64,000 nt of DNA from Streptantibioticus parmotrematis (GCF_019890615.1 NZ_JAINVZ010000001.1:1-64000), one strand, 5' to 3'. Shown: positions 8,505 through 16,469, counted from the stretch's first letter. The notes: generated from the letters alone by a model not told the origin. Numbers and translations: made by a program.

Positions 8505-8780
8505 TCAGTCCTGGTTGTCCCAGGCGCTGAAGCCCGAGCCGGCGCCGTACATGCTGTCGGCGACCAGGTGGTCACCCGGGTCGTTGATGGCGACGTGGTC
8601 GCCCGCGATGAAGCCGGCCCAACCCTTGGCACCACGCTGGTGGCAGTTGTGGTGAACGGGCTTCGGCTTGTGGCAGGGGTGGTGCCACAGGCTGTTCGCG
8701 CTGGCGACGCCTGCGCCGCCCAGCGTGATCGCGGCAGCGGCGGCGACGGCGGCGACGGCACGGGGCAGAGAACGGGACAC
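8505..8780 (-). CDS. Small secreted His/Cys-containing protein, unknown function
   Basis: The 91-residue precursor starts MSRSLPRAVAAVAAAAAITL and has a signal peptidase I site after GVASA, giving a mature protein of about 62 residues. The mature N-terminus is rich in His, Lys and Pro with two cysteines: HHPCHKPKPVHHNC. The rest is Gly/Asp-rich and ends GFSAWDNQD. The His/Cys stretch could bind metal, or the cysteines could form one disulfide after export. It is not a chaplin or rodlin by sequence. GTG 8780 is chosen for the GGAGG 5 nt upstream and because it sits directly at the signal peptide. Confidence 0.75.
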   Translation of the reverse strand: MSRSLPRAVAAVAAAAAITLGGAGVASANSLWHHPCHKPKPVHHNCHQRGAKGWAGFIAGDHVAINDPGDHLVADSMYGAGSGFSAWDNQD

Positions 8781-8968
8781 GTGGCCTCCAAGAGGTGTGT
8801 GCGACCCGTCGCCTGGCAGCGGCGGGTGCGGTACGCACGCCACTGACTGTCACCCCTGCGGGGTGGGCATATGCCTGTTTCCTGGGCTCTTCATCCCGAT
8901 GGCCGCCTTCCGTTGGACTGCCGGAGGGTTTTGCGCATATCTGCCGTCCGGCCGCCTCCCGGGTTTGG

Positions 8969-10432
8969 TCATCCGGGTTCCGGGCGGCCCGGGGCCGTGC
9001 CGGCGGCGGTCACGGCCGCGACGCAGAAGGCACCGGCCGCGAGCAGGGCCGCCAGGTGCAGCCCGGCCAGCGGGCGGCTCGCCGCGACACTGCCGAACAG
9101 GGCGACGCCGAGGGCGCTGCCGACCTGGCGGGCGGCGTTGAGACCGGCCGCGGCGGCACCGCTGCGTCCGTCCGGAGCGGACTCCATCACCGCGGTCGTC
9201 GCGGCGGGCATGGCGAAGGACGTGCCGAGCCCCGACAACGCCATCGGCGCCACCAGCACCGCGTACGGCGTGTGCGGCCCGGCGAGCAGCCATCCGGCCA
9301 GCCCCGCGGCGCCGGTCAGCAGTCCCGCCGTCATCGGCAGCCTGGGCCCGGTACGCGCCGCGAGCCTCCCCGAGACGAAGGACGACCCGGCCATCACCAC
9401 GAACATCGGCAGCAGCGCGAGCCCCGCGTCCAACGGCCCGTAGCCGCGCTGCCGTTGGAAGTAGAGCGTGGCGAGGAACAGCAGCCCGTAGAAGCCGAGG
9501 TTCAGCAGGAGGCCGACCGTGCAACCGCCCGACAGACCGAGCCGCCGGGCCCGCTCCCGCCGCGATTCCCGTTCCCCGCGCACCGGTTCCCGACGCCACC
9601 GCCTGGCCGCCCGCTCGCCACGCCGCCGTGCGCCGCCCCGCGCCGACGGCACCGCGCACCCCAGGCTCAGCACGCCGCCGGCCAGGCAGCCCAGCACCAG
9701 CGGGTCCGACCAGCCGCGCGCACCGGCCTCGTTGAGTCCACCGGTCACCGCGGCCAGCCCCGCCACGCACGCCAGTTGCGGGACCACGGCGACGCGCGCA
9801 CCGCGATCCGGGCCGGGAGACGGCACGTACCGCCGGGTCAGCACCAGCGCCAGCAGGGCGAACGGGAGGTTGACCAGGAACACCGCACGCCAGCTCAGTC
9901 CCCACACGGCCAGCCCGCCCACCAGCGGACCGGCGGCGGCACCCAGGCCGGACACCGCGCCCCAGACCCCGAACGCCCTTGCCCGGGCGGCCGGTTCGCG
10001 ATAGGCGGCGCGCAGCAGGGCGAGTGAGGCGGGCACCATCAGCGCCGCGCCCACCCCCTGCGCCAGCCGGGCCGCCACCAACGCGGTGGCCGTCGTGGAC
10101 ACCCCGCAGGCCGCCGAGGCGGCGCCGAACACCAGCAGTCCCGCGACGAACGCCCGGCGGTGCCCGAAGCGGTCGCCCAAGGCGCCGCACGGCAGCATCA
10201 GGCAGGCGAACACCAGCGTGTAGCCGTCCACGATCCACTGGAGCGACGAGGACCCGGCGCGCAGCGCGGTGCCGATCGACGGCACGGCCACGGTGACCAC
10301 GGTGACGTCGAGGATCACCATGAAGAACCCCAGCGAGACCGCCAGCAGCGGCAGCCAGGGCGCGGGCTCGCGGCCGTCCGGCCGGGGCGTCGTACGCGGG
10401 GGAGTGCGGTCGTGTTCTCGTGCGGTGGTCAT
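8969..10432 (-). CDS. MFS drug-efflux-type transporter (DHA2, 14 TMS)
   Basis: A 487-residue major facilitator with DHA2 (EmrB/QacA) features: WLPLLAVSLGFFMVILDVTVVTVA in helix 1 (motif D1-like), LPCGALGDRFGHRRAF (motif A), and RLAQGVGAALMVPASLALL with GAVSGLGAAAGPLVGGL (motif C). A long Arg-rich loop ([18 protein letters not shown]) lies mid-protein and is unusually basic. Such pumps export drugs, dyes or secondary metabolites using the proton gradient. It is divergent from an ArsR-type regulator, and the shared intergenic region holds two matching inverted repeats, which suggests repression by that regulator. Confidence 0.9.
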   Translation of the reverse strand: MTTAREHDRTPPRTTPRPDGREPAPWLPLLAVSLGFFMVILDVTVVTVAVPSIGTALRAGSSSLQWIVDGYTLVFACLMLPCGALGDRFGHRRAFVAGLLVFGAASAACGVSTTATALVAARLAQGVGAALMVPASLALLRAAYREPAARARAFGVWGAVSGLGAAAGPLVGGLAVWGLSWRAVFLVNLPFALLALVLTRRYVPSPGPDRGARVAVVPQLACVAGLAAVTGGLNEAGARGWSDPLVLGCLAGGVLSLGCAVPSARGGARRRGERAARRWRREPVRGERESRRERARRLGLSGGCTVGLLLNLGFYGLLFLATLYFQRQRGYGPLDAGLALLPMFVVMAGSSFVSGRLAARTGPRLPMTAGLLTGAAGLAGWLLAGPHTPYAVLVAPMALSGLGTSFAMPAATTAVMESAPDGRSGAAAAGLNAARQVGSALGVALFGSVAASRPLAGLHLAALLAAGAFCVAAVTAAGTAPGRPEPG

Positions 10433-10454
10433 GGGACCACGATGGCGCCGGGAC

Positions 10455-10540
10455 GCTTCGCCCCGGCCCGAAGCATGGGCGCCTCGACTCGGCGCACGCC
10501 ACGCCGCCCGGTCCCGGCACGCTTCGGTCCCCGTCGAAAC
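10455..10540. promoter_or_regulatory. Paired operators between MFS and ArsR genes
   Basis: Two inverted repeats share the same design: GCTTCG-N8-CGAAGC (10455-10474) and GCTTCG-N8-CGAAAC (10521-10540). Their starts are 66 bp apart, close to six helical turns. They lie in the divergent promoter region. The ArsR-type protein encoded next door is the obvious candidate ligand. A TACGCT box at 10551-10556 is the likely -10 of the regulator. Confidence 0.6.
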
Positions 10541-10562
10541 GTGTGCCGCCTACGCTGGAGGA

Positions 10563-11363
10563 ATGGACACGAACACCGCCGACCGGGTGGAGCGCGAGGC
10601 AGACGTCGCTGCCGTCGCCGCCGTGTTCGGGGACGCCTCGCGGGTGCGAGTGCTGCTCGCCCTCGGCGACGGGCGGCAACTGCCCGCGAGCGTCCTGGCC
10701 GCCGAGGCAGGAGTGTCCCCTTCCACGGTGAGCGCGCACCTGGCCAGGCTGCTTCAGGCCGGACTCGTCACCGTCGCCAGCCACGGGCGCCACCGCTACT
10801 ACCGGCTCAGCGGCCCCGACGTCTCCGACGTGCTGGAGGCGCTGGCCCGGGTGGCCCCGCCCAAGACGGTGCGGTCGCTGCGGGAGGGAACCCGCGCCGC
10901 CCAGCTGCGCCGCTGCCGCACCTGCTACGACCACCTCGCCGGGCGGCTCGGGGTGGCGCTGATGGACGCCCTGCTGGAACGCGGCGTGCTCACCGGCGGC
11001 GACGGCGTCTACCGTCCCGAACGCGCCGACCACGACCGGCCGTCCGCGCCCGGGCAGGACGCCCACTACCGCGTCACCCCCGAGGGCCACCGATTCCTCG
11101 CCGACTTCGGCGTCGATCCCGGCCGGCTCCCGCGCCGCGGGCCCGTGATCCGCTACTGCGTCGACTGGAGCGAGCAGCGCCACCACCTCTCCGGCGCACT
11201 GGGCGCGGCCCTGACCGGGCGGTTCTTCGCGCTGGAGTGGATCAGGCGGGGAGAGGCGCGGCGGGTGGTGCGCGTGACCGACGCCGGCCGCGAGGGGCTG
11301 GTGAGCGCCTTCGGCCTCGCCGAGGACTGGGACACGCCCGAACGGGTGTCGGGCCGCGCCTGA
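10563..11363 (+). CDS. ArsR-family winged-helix regulator
   Basis: A 266-residue protein whose first 90 residues form an ArsR/SmtB winged helix: VFGDASRVRVLLALGDG, LAAEAGVSPSTVSAHLARL (recognition helix) and SHGRHRYYRLSG (wing). The C-terminal 170 residues, with RRCRTCYDHLAGRLGVALMD, HYRVTPEGHRFLADFG and RGPVIRYCVDWSEQRHHLSG, are a conserved effector-type extension in this subfamily, including a C-x-x-C. It likely represses the divergent MFS pump. A TACGCT box lies 6 nt before ATG 10563 (leaderless-type), although GGAGG also overlaps that gap. The final 23 bp including the stop are duplicated in tandem. Confidence 0.88.
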   Translation: MDTNTADRVEREADVAAVAAVFGDASRVRVLLALGDGRQLPASVLAAEAGVSPSTVSAHLARLLQAGLVTVASHGRHRYYRLSGPDVSDVLEALARVAPPKTVRSLREGTRAAQLRRCRTCYDHLAGRLGVALMDALLERGVLTGGDGVYRPERADHDRPSAPGQDAHYRVTPEGHRFLADFGVDPGRLPRRGPVIRYCVDWSEQRHHLSGALGAALTGRFFALEWIRRGEARRVVRVTDAGREGLVSAFGLAEDWDTPERVSGRA

Positions 11364-11386
11364 AACGGGTGTCGGGCCGCGCTTGA
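11341..11386. repeat. Tandem 2 x 23 bp duplication across a stop codon
   Basis: 11341-11363 and 11364-11386 are the same 23 bp with one difference. Copy one ends in the stop codon of the ArsR gene; copy two also ends in TGA. A recombination event between copies would not change the protein's last codons. Confidence 0.9.
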
Positions 11387-11544
11387 GGGGCACTTGTGCG
11401 GCGTCCCGTGCGTTTCCGGTACGTACCGCGTTCGCTTAGGCTTCCGGACGACCGGCCGTACGCCGGGAGGGCGCCGCGGCACCGAGCCGCCGGGACGTCG
11501 GCGGTCCGGGCGCGCGAGGCCCGGTGACCAGGGAGGAAGCGGCC

Positions 11545-12219
11545 TTGCACGTACAGGAGTGGCTCCAGCACATTCCGCCGGTCGTGGTCTACGTGGTGGT
11601 GGCCGCGGTCATCGGGGTGGAGAGCCTCGGCATTCCACTGCCGGGCGAGATCGTGCTGGTCAGCGCCTCGCTGCTGGCGGTGGGCCATACCGTCGACCCG
11701 CTCGCGGTGGGCGCCTCCGCGGTCGTGGGCGCGGTGATCGGCGACTCCATCGGCTACGCGATCGGCCACCGGTACGGCAAGGCGATCTTCGAACGGCTGG
11801 GGCGGAGATTCCCCAAGCACTTCGGCCCCGACCACATTGCCAAGGCCGAACGGTCCTTCCAGCGCTGGGGGATGTGGGCGGTCTTCTTCGGCCGGTTCAT
11901 CGCCTTCCTGCGGATCTTCGCCGGACCACTGGCGGGCGTGCTGCGCATGCCGTACTGGAAGTTCCTCACGGCGAACCTGCTGGGCGGCATCGCCTGGGCC
12001 GGCGGCACCACGGCCGCCGTCTACTACGTGGGCGTGGTCGCGGAGAAGTGGCTCAAGGACATCTCCTACGTGGGCCTGGCCGCCGCCCTCGTGGCCATCG
12101 CGGCGGGCGTGGCGATCGCCTGGCGCCGGTCGAAGGCGAAGGCCGCCGGGCGGCACGGCGAGGACGACGGCGACGACAGCGACGAACACCGCACGCGGAG
12201 GGTGGGCGTGGGGGAGTGA
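11545..12219 (+). CDS. DedA family membrane protein
   Basis: A protein of about 224 residues of the DedA/VTT family, implicated in phospholipid (undecaprenyl phosphate or PE) flipping and envelope homeostasis. Signatures: GVESLGIPLPGEIVLVSASLLA, GAVIGDSIGYAIGHRYG, and FFGRFIAFLRIFAGPLAGVLRMP, which has the conserved R-x3-R around the re-entrant hairpin. The C-terminal tail is Asp/Arg-rich and cytoplasmic. TTG 11545 is favoured because GGGAGG stands 8 nt upstream; a GTG at 11524 would add seven residues but has no ribosome site. It converges with the carbonic-anhydrase gene. Confidence 0.88.
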   Translation: MHVQEWLQHIPPVVVYVVVAAVIGVESLGIPLPGEIVLVSASLLAVGHTVDPLAVGASAVVGAVIGDSIGYAIGHRYGKAIFERLGRRFPKHFGPDHIAKAERSFQRWGMWAVFFGRFIAFLRIFAGPLAGVLRMPYWKFLTANLLGGIAWAGGTTAAVYYVGVVAEKWLKDISYVGLAAALVAIAAGVAIAWRRSKAKAAGRHGEDDGDDSDEHRTRRVGVGE

Positions 12220-12264
12220 CGTAGGCGGTCGGCGTGACGGAGTGACGCGGGCGGGGTCGGCCTG
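12213..12264. repeat. Tandem 2 x 26 bp repeat across the dedA stop codon
   Basis: Units 12213-12238 and 12239-12264 both begin GGAGTGACG; the TGA of the dedA gene is inside unit one. The units have diverged at several positions, so the duplication is older than the one at 11341. Confidence 0.75.
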
Positions 12265-12290
12265 GGCAAAGCGCCCCGACCTCTGTCGTG

Positions 12291-12316
12291 GGCCCGGGCC
12301 TTTCGCGGTCCGGGCC
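12291..12316. terminator. Hairpin between convergent dedA and carbonic anhydrase genes
   Basis: Arms GGCCCGG... (12291-12297) and CCGGGCC (12310-12316) with a 12-nt loop lie between two convergent genes. The stem is only 7 bp and there is no T run, so the call is moderate. Confidence 0.5.
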
Positions 12317-12330
12317 TTCGCTTGCGCCGC

Positions 12331-12882
12331 TCAGGCCCGCGGCGTCTCCCGCGCGTCCTCCATCGCCTCGCGGTGCGCACGCGCCAGTCCCACGTAGTGC
12401 TCCGCGTTGATCCGCACCATCTCCCGCTCCTCGTCGGTCAGTTGCCGCCTGACCTTGGCGGGGACGCCCGCGACCAGCGAACCGGGCGGCACCTGCGTCC
12501 CCTGCGGGACGAGCGCCTGGGCCGCGACGAGCGAACCGGCGCCGATCCGGGCTCCGTTGAGGACGGTGGCACCCATGCCGATCAGCACGTCGTCCTCCAC
12601 CACGCACCCGTGCAGCACGGCGTTGTGGCCGACCGAGACCCGCTCGCCCACGACCGCGGGGAAGCCGGGATCGGCGTGCACGGTGCAGTTGTCCTGGATG
12701 TTGCTGCCGGCGCCGATGGTGACGCGCTCGCAGTCGCCGCGCAGCACCGCGTGGTACCAGGCGCTGGACCCGGCCGCCATCGCCACCTCGCCGACCACCA
12801 CCGACGTCGGCGCGGTGAACGCCTCGGGGTCCACCGCGGGCGCACGTCCCGCCACGGCCGCTACCAGTGCCTTGTCCGTCAT
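12331..12882 (-). CDS. Gamma-carbonic anhydrase family protein
   Basis: A 183-residue left-handed beta-helix protein with hexapeptide repeats. The gamma-class metal histidines are visible in CTVHADPGF and VGHNAVLHG, and the trimer-forming core follows with IGMGATVLNGARIGAGSLVAA. It ends in the usual C-terminal helix. Such proteins may hydrate CO2 or be inactive PaaY/CaiE-like relatives; activity cannot be decided here. ATG 12882 is chosen because TACGGT (12890-12895 on the minus strand) lies 7 nt upstream (leaderless); GTG 12891 would overlap that box. It is divergent from another hexapeptide protein. Confidence 0.88.
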   Translation of the reverse strand: MTDKALVAAVAGRAPAVDPEAFTAPTSVVVGEVAMAAGSSAWYHAVLRGDCERVTIGAGSNIQDNCTVHADPGFPAVVGERVSVGHNAVLHGCVVEDDVLIGMGATVLNGARIGAGSLVAAQALVPQGTQVPPGSLVAGVPAKVRRQLTDEEREMVRINAEHYVGLARAHREAMEDARETPRA

Positions 12883-12889
12883 GCGGGTC

Positions 12890-12918
12890 ACCGTAGCGCG
12901 GAGGCGCTGGCGTACGGT
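12890..12918. promoter_or_regulatory. Back-to-back leaderless promoters
   Basis: TACGGT on the minus strand (12890-12895) is 7 nt before the gamma-carbonic anhydrase ATG, and TACGGT on the plus strand (12913-12918) is 6 nt before the acyltransferase GTG. The identical -10 boxes face away from each other across 42 bp, so the two polymerase sites must overlap and may compete. Confidence 0.55.
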
Positions 12919-12924
12919 GTGCGG

Positions 12925-13734
12925 GTGCCGAAGAACAGAAACGTGTTCTCATCCCTGACCGCGTGGCGCCGCCGGGCCGCCACGCGGCTGGTGCACCGGG
13001 CCGACCGCTGGGTGCGGGAGACCGCGTCGATCAGCGCCGAACGCCCCGGCCCCTACGCGTTCGCGGGCATCGGCGCCGGGACCCGGCTGGCCTATCCGCA
13101 GGGCACGATCTTCGGCGAACGCTGGATCGAACTCGGGGCGTGCTGCATCATCGCCGAGCAGGTCACGCTGACCGTCGGGATGATGCCGGGCCAGGAGTTC
13201 GGCCCCGAGCCCCTGCTGCGGCTGGGCGACGGCGTGGTGCTCGGGCGCGGCAGTCACGTGGTCGCCTCGGAGTCCGTGGTCTTCGGCGACAACGTCTTCT
13301 GCGGCCCGTACGTCTACGTGACCAGCGACAACCACTCCTACGACGACCCCGAGCAGGCGATCGGCCACCAGTGGCCGCGCAGCGCGCCGGTGGAGATCGG
13401 CGCGGGCAGCTGGCTGGGCGTGGGCGCCGTCGTCCTGCCCGGCGCCCGCATCGGCCGCAACGTGGCCGTCGCCGCCGGCGCGGTCGTACGCGGCGAGATC
13501 CCGGACCACTCGGTGGTGGCCGGCGCACCGGCCCGGGTCGTGCGCCGGTGGGATCCGGCCGACGGCTGGCAGCCCCCGCTGCGCACCCCCGCCCCCGTGC
13601 CGCTGCCGGACGGCATCACGGCAGCGCAACTCGCGGCCCTCGCGGAGCTGGAGGAAGCCCAGCTCAAGGAGGCGGAACGGGACGCGGGAGCGGACGCCTC
13701 CGACGTGGACAGCGCAGCCCCCGCGGGCTCCTGA
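12925..13734 (+). CDS. Hexapeptide-repeat acyltransferase (LbH)
   Basis: A 269-residue left-handed beta-helix acyltransferase. After a basic N-terminus there are hexapeptide coils (RLGDGVVLGRGSHVVASESV, VFGDNVFCGPYVYVTSDNHS) and the typical loop and end VEIGAGSWLGVGAVVLPGAR with a conserved HSVVAGAPARVVR. The SDNHSYDDP segment holds the likely catalytic His. The family transfers acetyl or other acyl groups from CoA to sugars or antibiotics; the acceptor is unknown. The start is GTG 12925, 6 nt after a TACGGT box (leaderless). The C-terminal tail is Ala/Glu/Asp-rich. Confidence 0.82.
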   Translation: MPKNRNVFSSLTAWRRRAATRLVHRADRWVRETASISAERPGPYAFAGIGAGTRLAYPQGTIFGERWIELGACCIIAEQVTLTVGMMPGQEFGPEPLLRLGDGVVLGRGSHVVASESVVFGDNVFCGPYVYVTSDNHSYDDPEQAIGHQWPRSAPVEIGAGSWLGVGAVVLPGARIGRNVAVAAGAVVRGEIPDHSVVAGAPARVVRRWDPADGWQPPLRTPAPVPLPDGITAAQLAALAELEEAQLKEAERDAGADASDVDSAAPAGS

Positions 13735-13783
13735 AGCGAGGACCGGGCTTCCGCGAGCGAGGGCCGGACTTCCGCGCGGCGGG
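13723..13783. repeat. Three degenerate ~20-bp units across a stop codon
   Basis: Units 13723-13742, 13743-13763 and 13764-13783 share the frame (C/G)CGGGCT-C-N-GCGAGG. The acyltransferase TGA (13732-13734) lies in unit one. The array fills the gap to the convergent EamA gene. Confidence 0.65.
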
Positions 13784-13787
13784 CGTG

Positions 13788-14650
13788 TCAGCCCGCCGCC
13801 AGCAGCACCGACCCCGCCACCGCGAGCCCCGCCCGGCGGCCTGCAGTACGAGCAGTCGTTCCTTGAGCACCCCGCGCGCGGCCAGCGCCGTCACCACGGG
13901 ATACAACGAGGCCAGGACCGCGGCGACGGTCACCGGGCCGCTGCGCGCCGCGAGCGCGTAGCACCCGTTGGCGGCCACGTCGGCGAGGCCCACGAAGGCG
14001 AGCGCGGGCATTCTGCGGACCACCTCGGACAGCCCGCCGTCCGGCAGCGCGGGCGCGCCCCGCCGGACCGAGACCGCCAGCGCCGTGCCGCCGACCGCCA
14101 CGTTGCACAGGCGCTGCACGAACAGCGCGAGGAACAGCCCGGTCACGTTCACCGACGCCTCGGCGATCAGTGCCATCACCGCGCCGAACCCCACCGCCGC
14201 CGTCAGCGTCAGCGCGACGGTCCTGCGCTGCACCGGCGCGCCGCGCAACTGGGGGCCACCGGCCAGTACGACGCCAACCACGGCGACCAGGATGCCCGCG
14301 TACTGGACGAGCCCGGGCCGCTCCCCGAGCGCCAGACCCACCCCGACCGGCACCGCCACGCCGACCGTCGCCAGCGGCGAGACCACGCCCATCGGACCGA
14401 GGGCCAGCGCCCGGTAGAAGCACAGCATCGCCGCCGGGCCGACCACGCCCGCCGCGACCGCGAACCACAGCCGGGGTCCCGCCTCGCTCCAGCCGCCCGT
14501 GCCCAGCACCACCGCCCCCAGCACCACGACCGCGGCGGCCTGCGAGACCACGACGACGGTCAGCGCCGGAACGCGTCGGGTCAGCAGCCCGCCGCCGAAG
14601 TCGGCGAAACCCCAGAGCAGGCTGGTGGCCAGAGCGAAGACCGCGGTCAC
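13788..14650 (-). CDS. EamA (DMT) permease with a C-terminal frameshift
   Basis: A roughly 290-residue drug/metabolite-type exporter with ten helices in two EamA repeats: LATSLLWGFADFGGGLL, VVGPAAMLCFYRALALGPMG, GFGAVMALIAEASV and ASLYPVVTALAARGVLKERL. After VLQAAG the reading frame is lost: one frame continues as Arg-rich sequence to 13664 and overlaps the convergent acyltransferase gene, while the adjacent frame gives the expected last helix GLAVAGSVLLAAG and stops at 13788. A single missing base near 13840, in a GGGCGGGGC run, explains this. The coordinates given are for the repaired gene. GTG 14650 has GAGG upstream. It is divergent from an XRE-cupin regulator, its probable controller. 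Confidence 0.78.
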
Positions 14651-14683
14651 GGGACAACCTCGCAGTACAGTGTGATGAACGAT

Positions 14684-14725
14684 GGAGTGCACTCCACGGT
14701 AGTGCAATGGCGTGCATTACGCCAT
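14684..14725. promoter_or_regulatory. Palindromes between EamA and XRE-cupin genes
   Basis: Two dyads stand out in an AT-richer gap: GGAGTGCACTCC, a perfect 12-bp palindrome (14684-14695), and ATGGCGT-N5-ACGCCAT (14707-14725). The TGCA core recurs at least four times between 14680 and 14745. They are good candidate operators for the XRE-cupin protein controlling both its own gene and the permease. Confidence 0.6.
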
Positions 14726-14786
14726 ACAAAATATTGCACCAGCGTGGGCGTGTGCACGGTCCGATCTGCGATCTTGGGGATGATAG

Positions 14787-15359
14787 GTGCCGGATCTCGA
14801 TGTGGTCGCGCAGGCGCTCGCGCGCAACCTGAAGCGGCTGCGCCAGGAACGCGGATACTCGCTCGACGCCCTCGCAGGCCGGTCGGGGGTGAGCCGCGGC
14901 ATGATCATCCAGATCGAGCAGGCCCGCACCAACCCCAGCATCGGCACGGTCGTCCGCGTCGCCGACGCCCTCGGTCTGAGCATCGCCCGCCTGCTGGACT
15001 ACGCGGACAGCCCCACCGTGCGCCTGGTCCCGGCCGACCGGGCGCTGCGGCTCTGGGAGACCCCGGCCGGCAGCCACGGCACCCTCCAGGCGGGAGCCGA
15101 GGCACCGGGCCCGCTGGAGATGTGGTCCTGGCGGATCATGCCGGGGGAGGGCCACGACTCCGACCCGCACCCGGCCGGCACGACCGAACTGATCAGAGTG
15201 GACGCGGGCGTCCTCACCCTCGTGGTGGACGGCGAGGAGCACCTCGTCCCCGCGGGCACCACCGCGAGCTTCGAGGCGAGCGGCCCGCACGGCTACCACA
15301 ACGCAGGACCGGAACCTGCCGAGATGACCATGGCGATCTCCGTGCCCGCGCCGCGCTGA
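14787..15359 (+). CDS. XRE-cupin transcriptional regulator
   Basis: A 190-residue protein with an N-terminal XRE helix-turn-helix (ARNLKRLRQERGYSLDALAG, then SGVSRGMIIQIEQARTNPSI) and a C-terminal cupin barrel (MPGEGHDSDPHPAGTTELIR, then VDAGVLTLVVDGEEHLVPAG and PHGYHNAGPEP). Such proteins sense small molecules through the cupin and usually control a neighbouring catabolic or transport gene. The divergent EamA permease is the natural target, and palindromes lie between them. GTG 14787 is used; no strong ribosome site is visible. Confidence 0.88.
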   Translation: MPDLDVVAQALARNLKRLRQERGYSLDALAGRSGVSRGMIIQIEQARTNPSIGTVVRVADALGLSIARLLDYADSPTVRLVPADRALRLWETPAGSHGTLQAGAEAPGPLEMWSWRIMPGEGHDSDPHPAGTTELIRVDAGVLTLVVDGEEHLVPAGTTASFEASGPHGYHNAGPEPAEMTMAISVPAPR

Positions 15360-15394
15360 CTCCGGTGAGCACGGCGGCTGTTAGCGTGCGGGGC

Positions 15395-15946
15395 ATGCCC
15401 GCACCCATCGGCGACTTCGACGAAGCCCCGCCCGCCACCGAGTGCCTCGACCTCCTCGCGCCGCCGGTCGCCGCCGTCCTGCGCGCCTGGCCCGGTCCGG
15501 TCCCCGTCGAGCGGGTGCGGTACGTGGACACCGACCCGGCCAACGCCGACACCGCGGTCTTCGGCGAGGTCTACGGGGTGCCGCCCGAGCAGTCCGCCAA
15601 CTGCGTCGTCGTCGCGGGCAAGCGGGGCCAGGACGTCACGCTCGCCGGATGCGTCGTCCTCGCCCACACCCGCGCCGACGTCAACGGACTCGTCCGCCGC
15701 CATCTCGGCGCTCGCAAGGCCTCGTTCGCCGCGATGGACACCGCGGTGGGCGAGACGGGAATGGAGTACGGCGGCATCTCCCCGATCGGGCTCCCGGACG
15801 ACTGGCCGCTGCTGATCGACGCCGCGGTCACGTCCACCCCCTACGTGGTGGTCGGCAGTGGCAGGCGGCGCGGCAAGCTGCTCGTACCCGGCGAGGCGCT
15901 GGCCGCACTGCCCGGCGCCGTCGTGCTGGAAGGACTCGGCGGCTGA
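15395..15946 (+). CDS. YbaK/EbsC-type aminoacyl-tRNA deacylase
   Basis: A 183-residue member of the YbaK/ProX family, which hydrolyses mischarged tRNA (typically Cys- or Ala-tRNA-Pro). Features: SANCVVVAGKRG with the conserved Lys-containing strand, LAHTRADVNGLVRRHLGAR with the basic helix, and the GxxxGGISPIGLP loop near residue 130. TAGCGT lies 7 nt before ATG 15395, indicating a leaderless transcript. The 3' end overlaps the convergent GNAT gene by 106 bp, which is unusual for this genome. Confidence 0.9.
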   Translation: MPAPIGDFDEAPPATECLDLLAPPVAAVLRAWPGPVPVERVRYVDTDPANADTAVFGEVYGVPPEQSANCVVVAGKRGQDVTLAGCVVLAHTRADVNGLVRRHLGARKASFAAMDTAVGETGMEYGGISPIGLPDDWPLLIDAAVTSTPYVVVGSGRRRGKLLVPGEALAALPGAVVLEGLGG

Positions 15947-16437
15947 GCGGCCCACCCCGACACGTCCAGCGACAGCGCCGTCGAGTGCTCGGCGAAGCCC
16001 ATCACCCGGTACATGCCCTCCGCCTCCGCCGTCGCGTGCAGGTCGACCCGGGTGACGCCCTGCTCGGCGAACCAGCACAGCAACGCCTCGGTCGTCGCCC
16101 GTGCGTAGCCGCGGCCGCGGTGCGCCGGATCGGTGCAGACGTTGAAGACGAAGCCGAACCGGCCGGTCGGGTGCGAGGGCGCGGGCAGGCGCTGCTCGAC
16201 CGTCCCGACCGCGCAGGCGGCGAGCCCCGCGCCGGGCCCTGCGTCCACCACGAAGGCGCCGAGGCGAGGGGTGGACGGCTCGCCGGGGGCGGCGGCGAGC
16301 ATCGACCGGATCAGCTCGATGCCGGTCCGCTCCCAACGCCCGTGCTCGGCATGGCCGTTCATCGCCTCGAACATCAGCCGTCGCAACCGCATGAGTTCCG
16401 ACGCGTCCGCGGGCCCCGCGCTCCGTACCGTGTGCAT
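15841..16437 (-). CDS. GNAT acetyltransferase overlapping ybaK 3' end
   Basis: A 198-residue GNAT protein with the acetyl-CoA motif GFVFNVCTDPAHRGRGYARA and the terminal GMYRVMGFAEHS. The domain proper ends about residue 160 (LSLDVSGW). The remaining ~35 residues, Pro/Ser/Thr-rich, are read antisense through ybaK and look like a frame that simply lacks a stop, so the natural stop may have been lost. ACGGTA at 16444-16449 is a minus-strand TACCGT box 6 nt before the ATG (leaderless). The substrate is unknown. Confidence 0.78.
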   Translation of the reverse strand: MHTVRSAGPADASELMRLRRLMFEAMNGHAEHGRWERTGIELIRSMLAAAPGEPSTPRLGAFVVDAGPGAGLAACAVGTVEQRLPAPSHPTGRFGFVFNVCTDPAHRGRGYARATTEALLCWFAEQGVTRVDLHATAEAEGMYRVMGFAEHSTALSLDVSGWAAQPPSPSSTTAPGSAASASPGTSSLPRRLPLPTTT

Positions 16438-16469
16438 GCCCGGACGGTAACCTCCCGGAGGGTCGGTCG

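Noticed and set aside
8850-11393. Long minus-strand frame across MFS and ArsR genes
   Set aside because: It covers several real genes in the wrong frame; the MFS and ArsR proteins are clear in their own frames.
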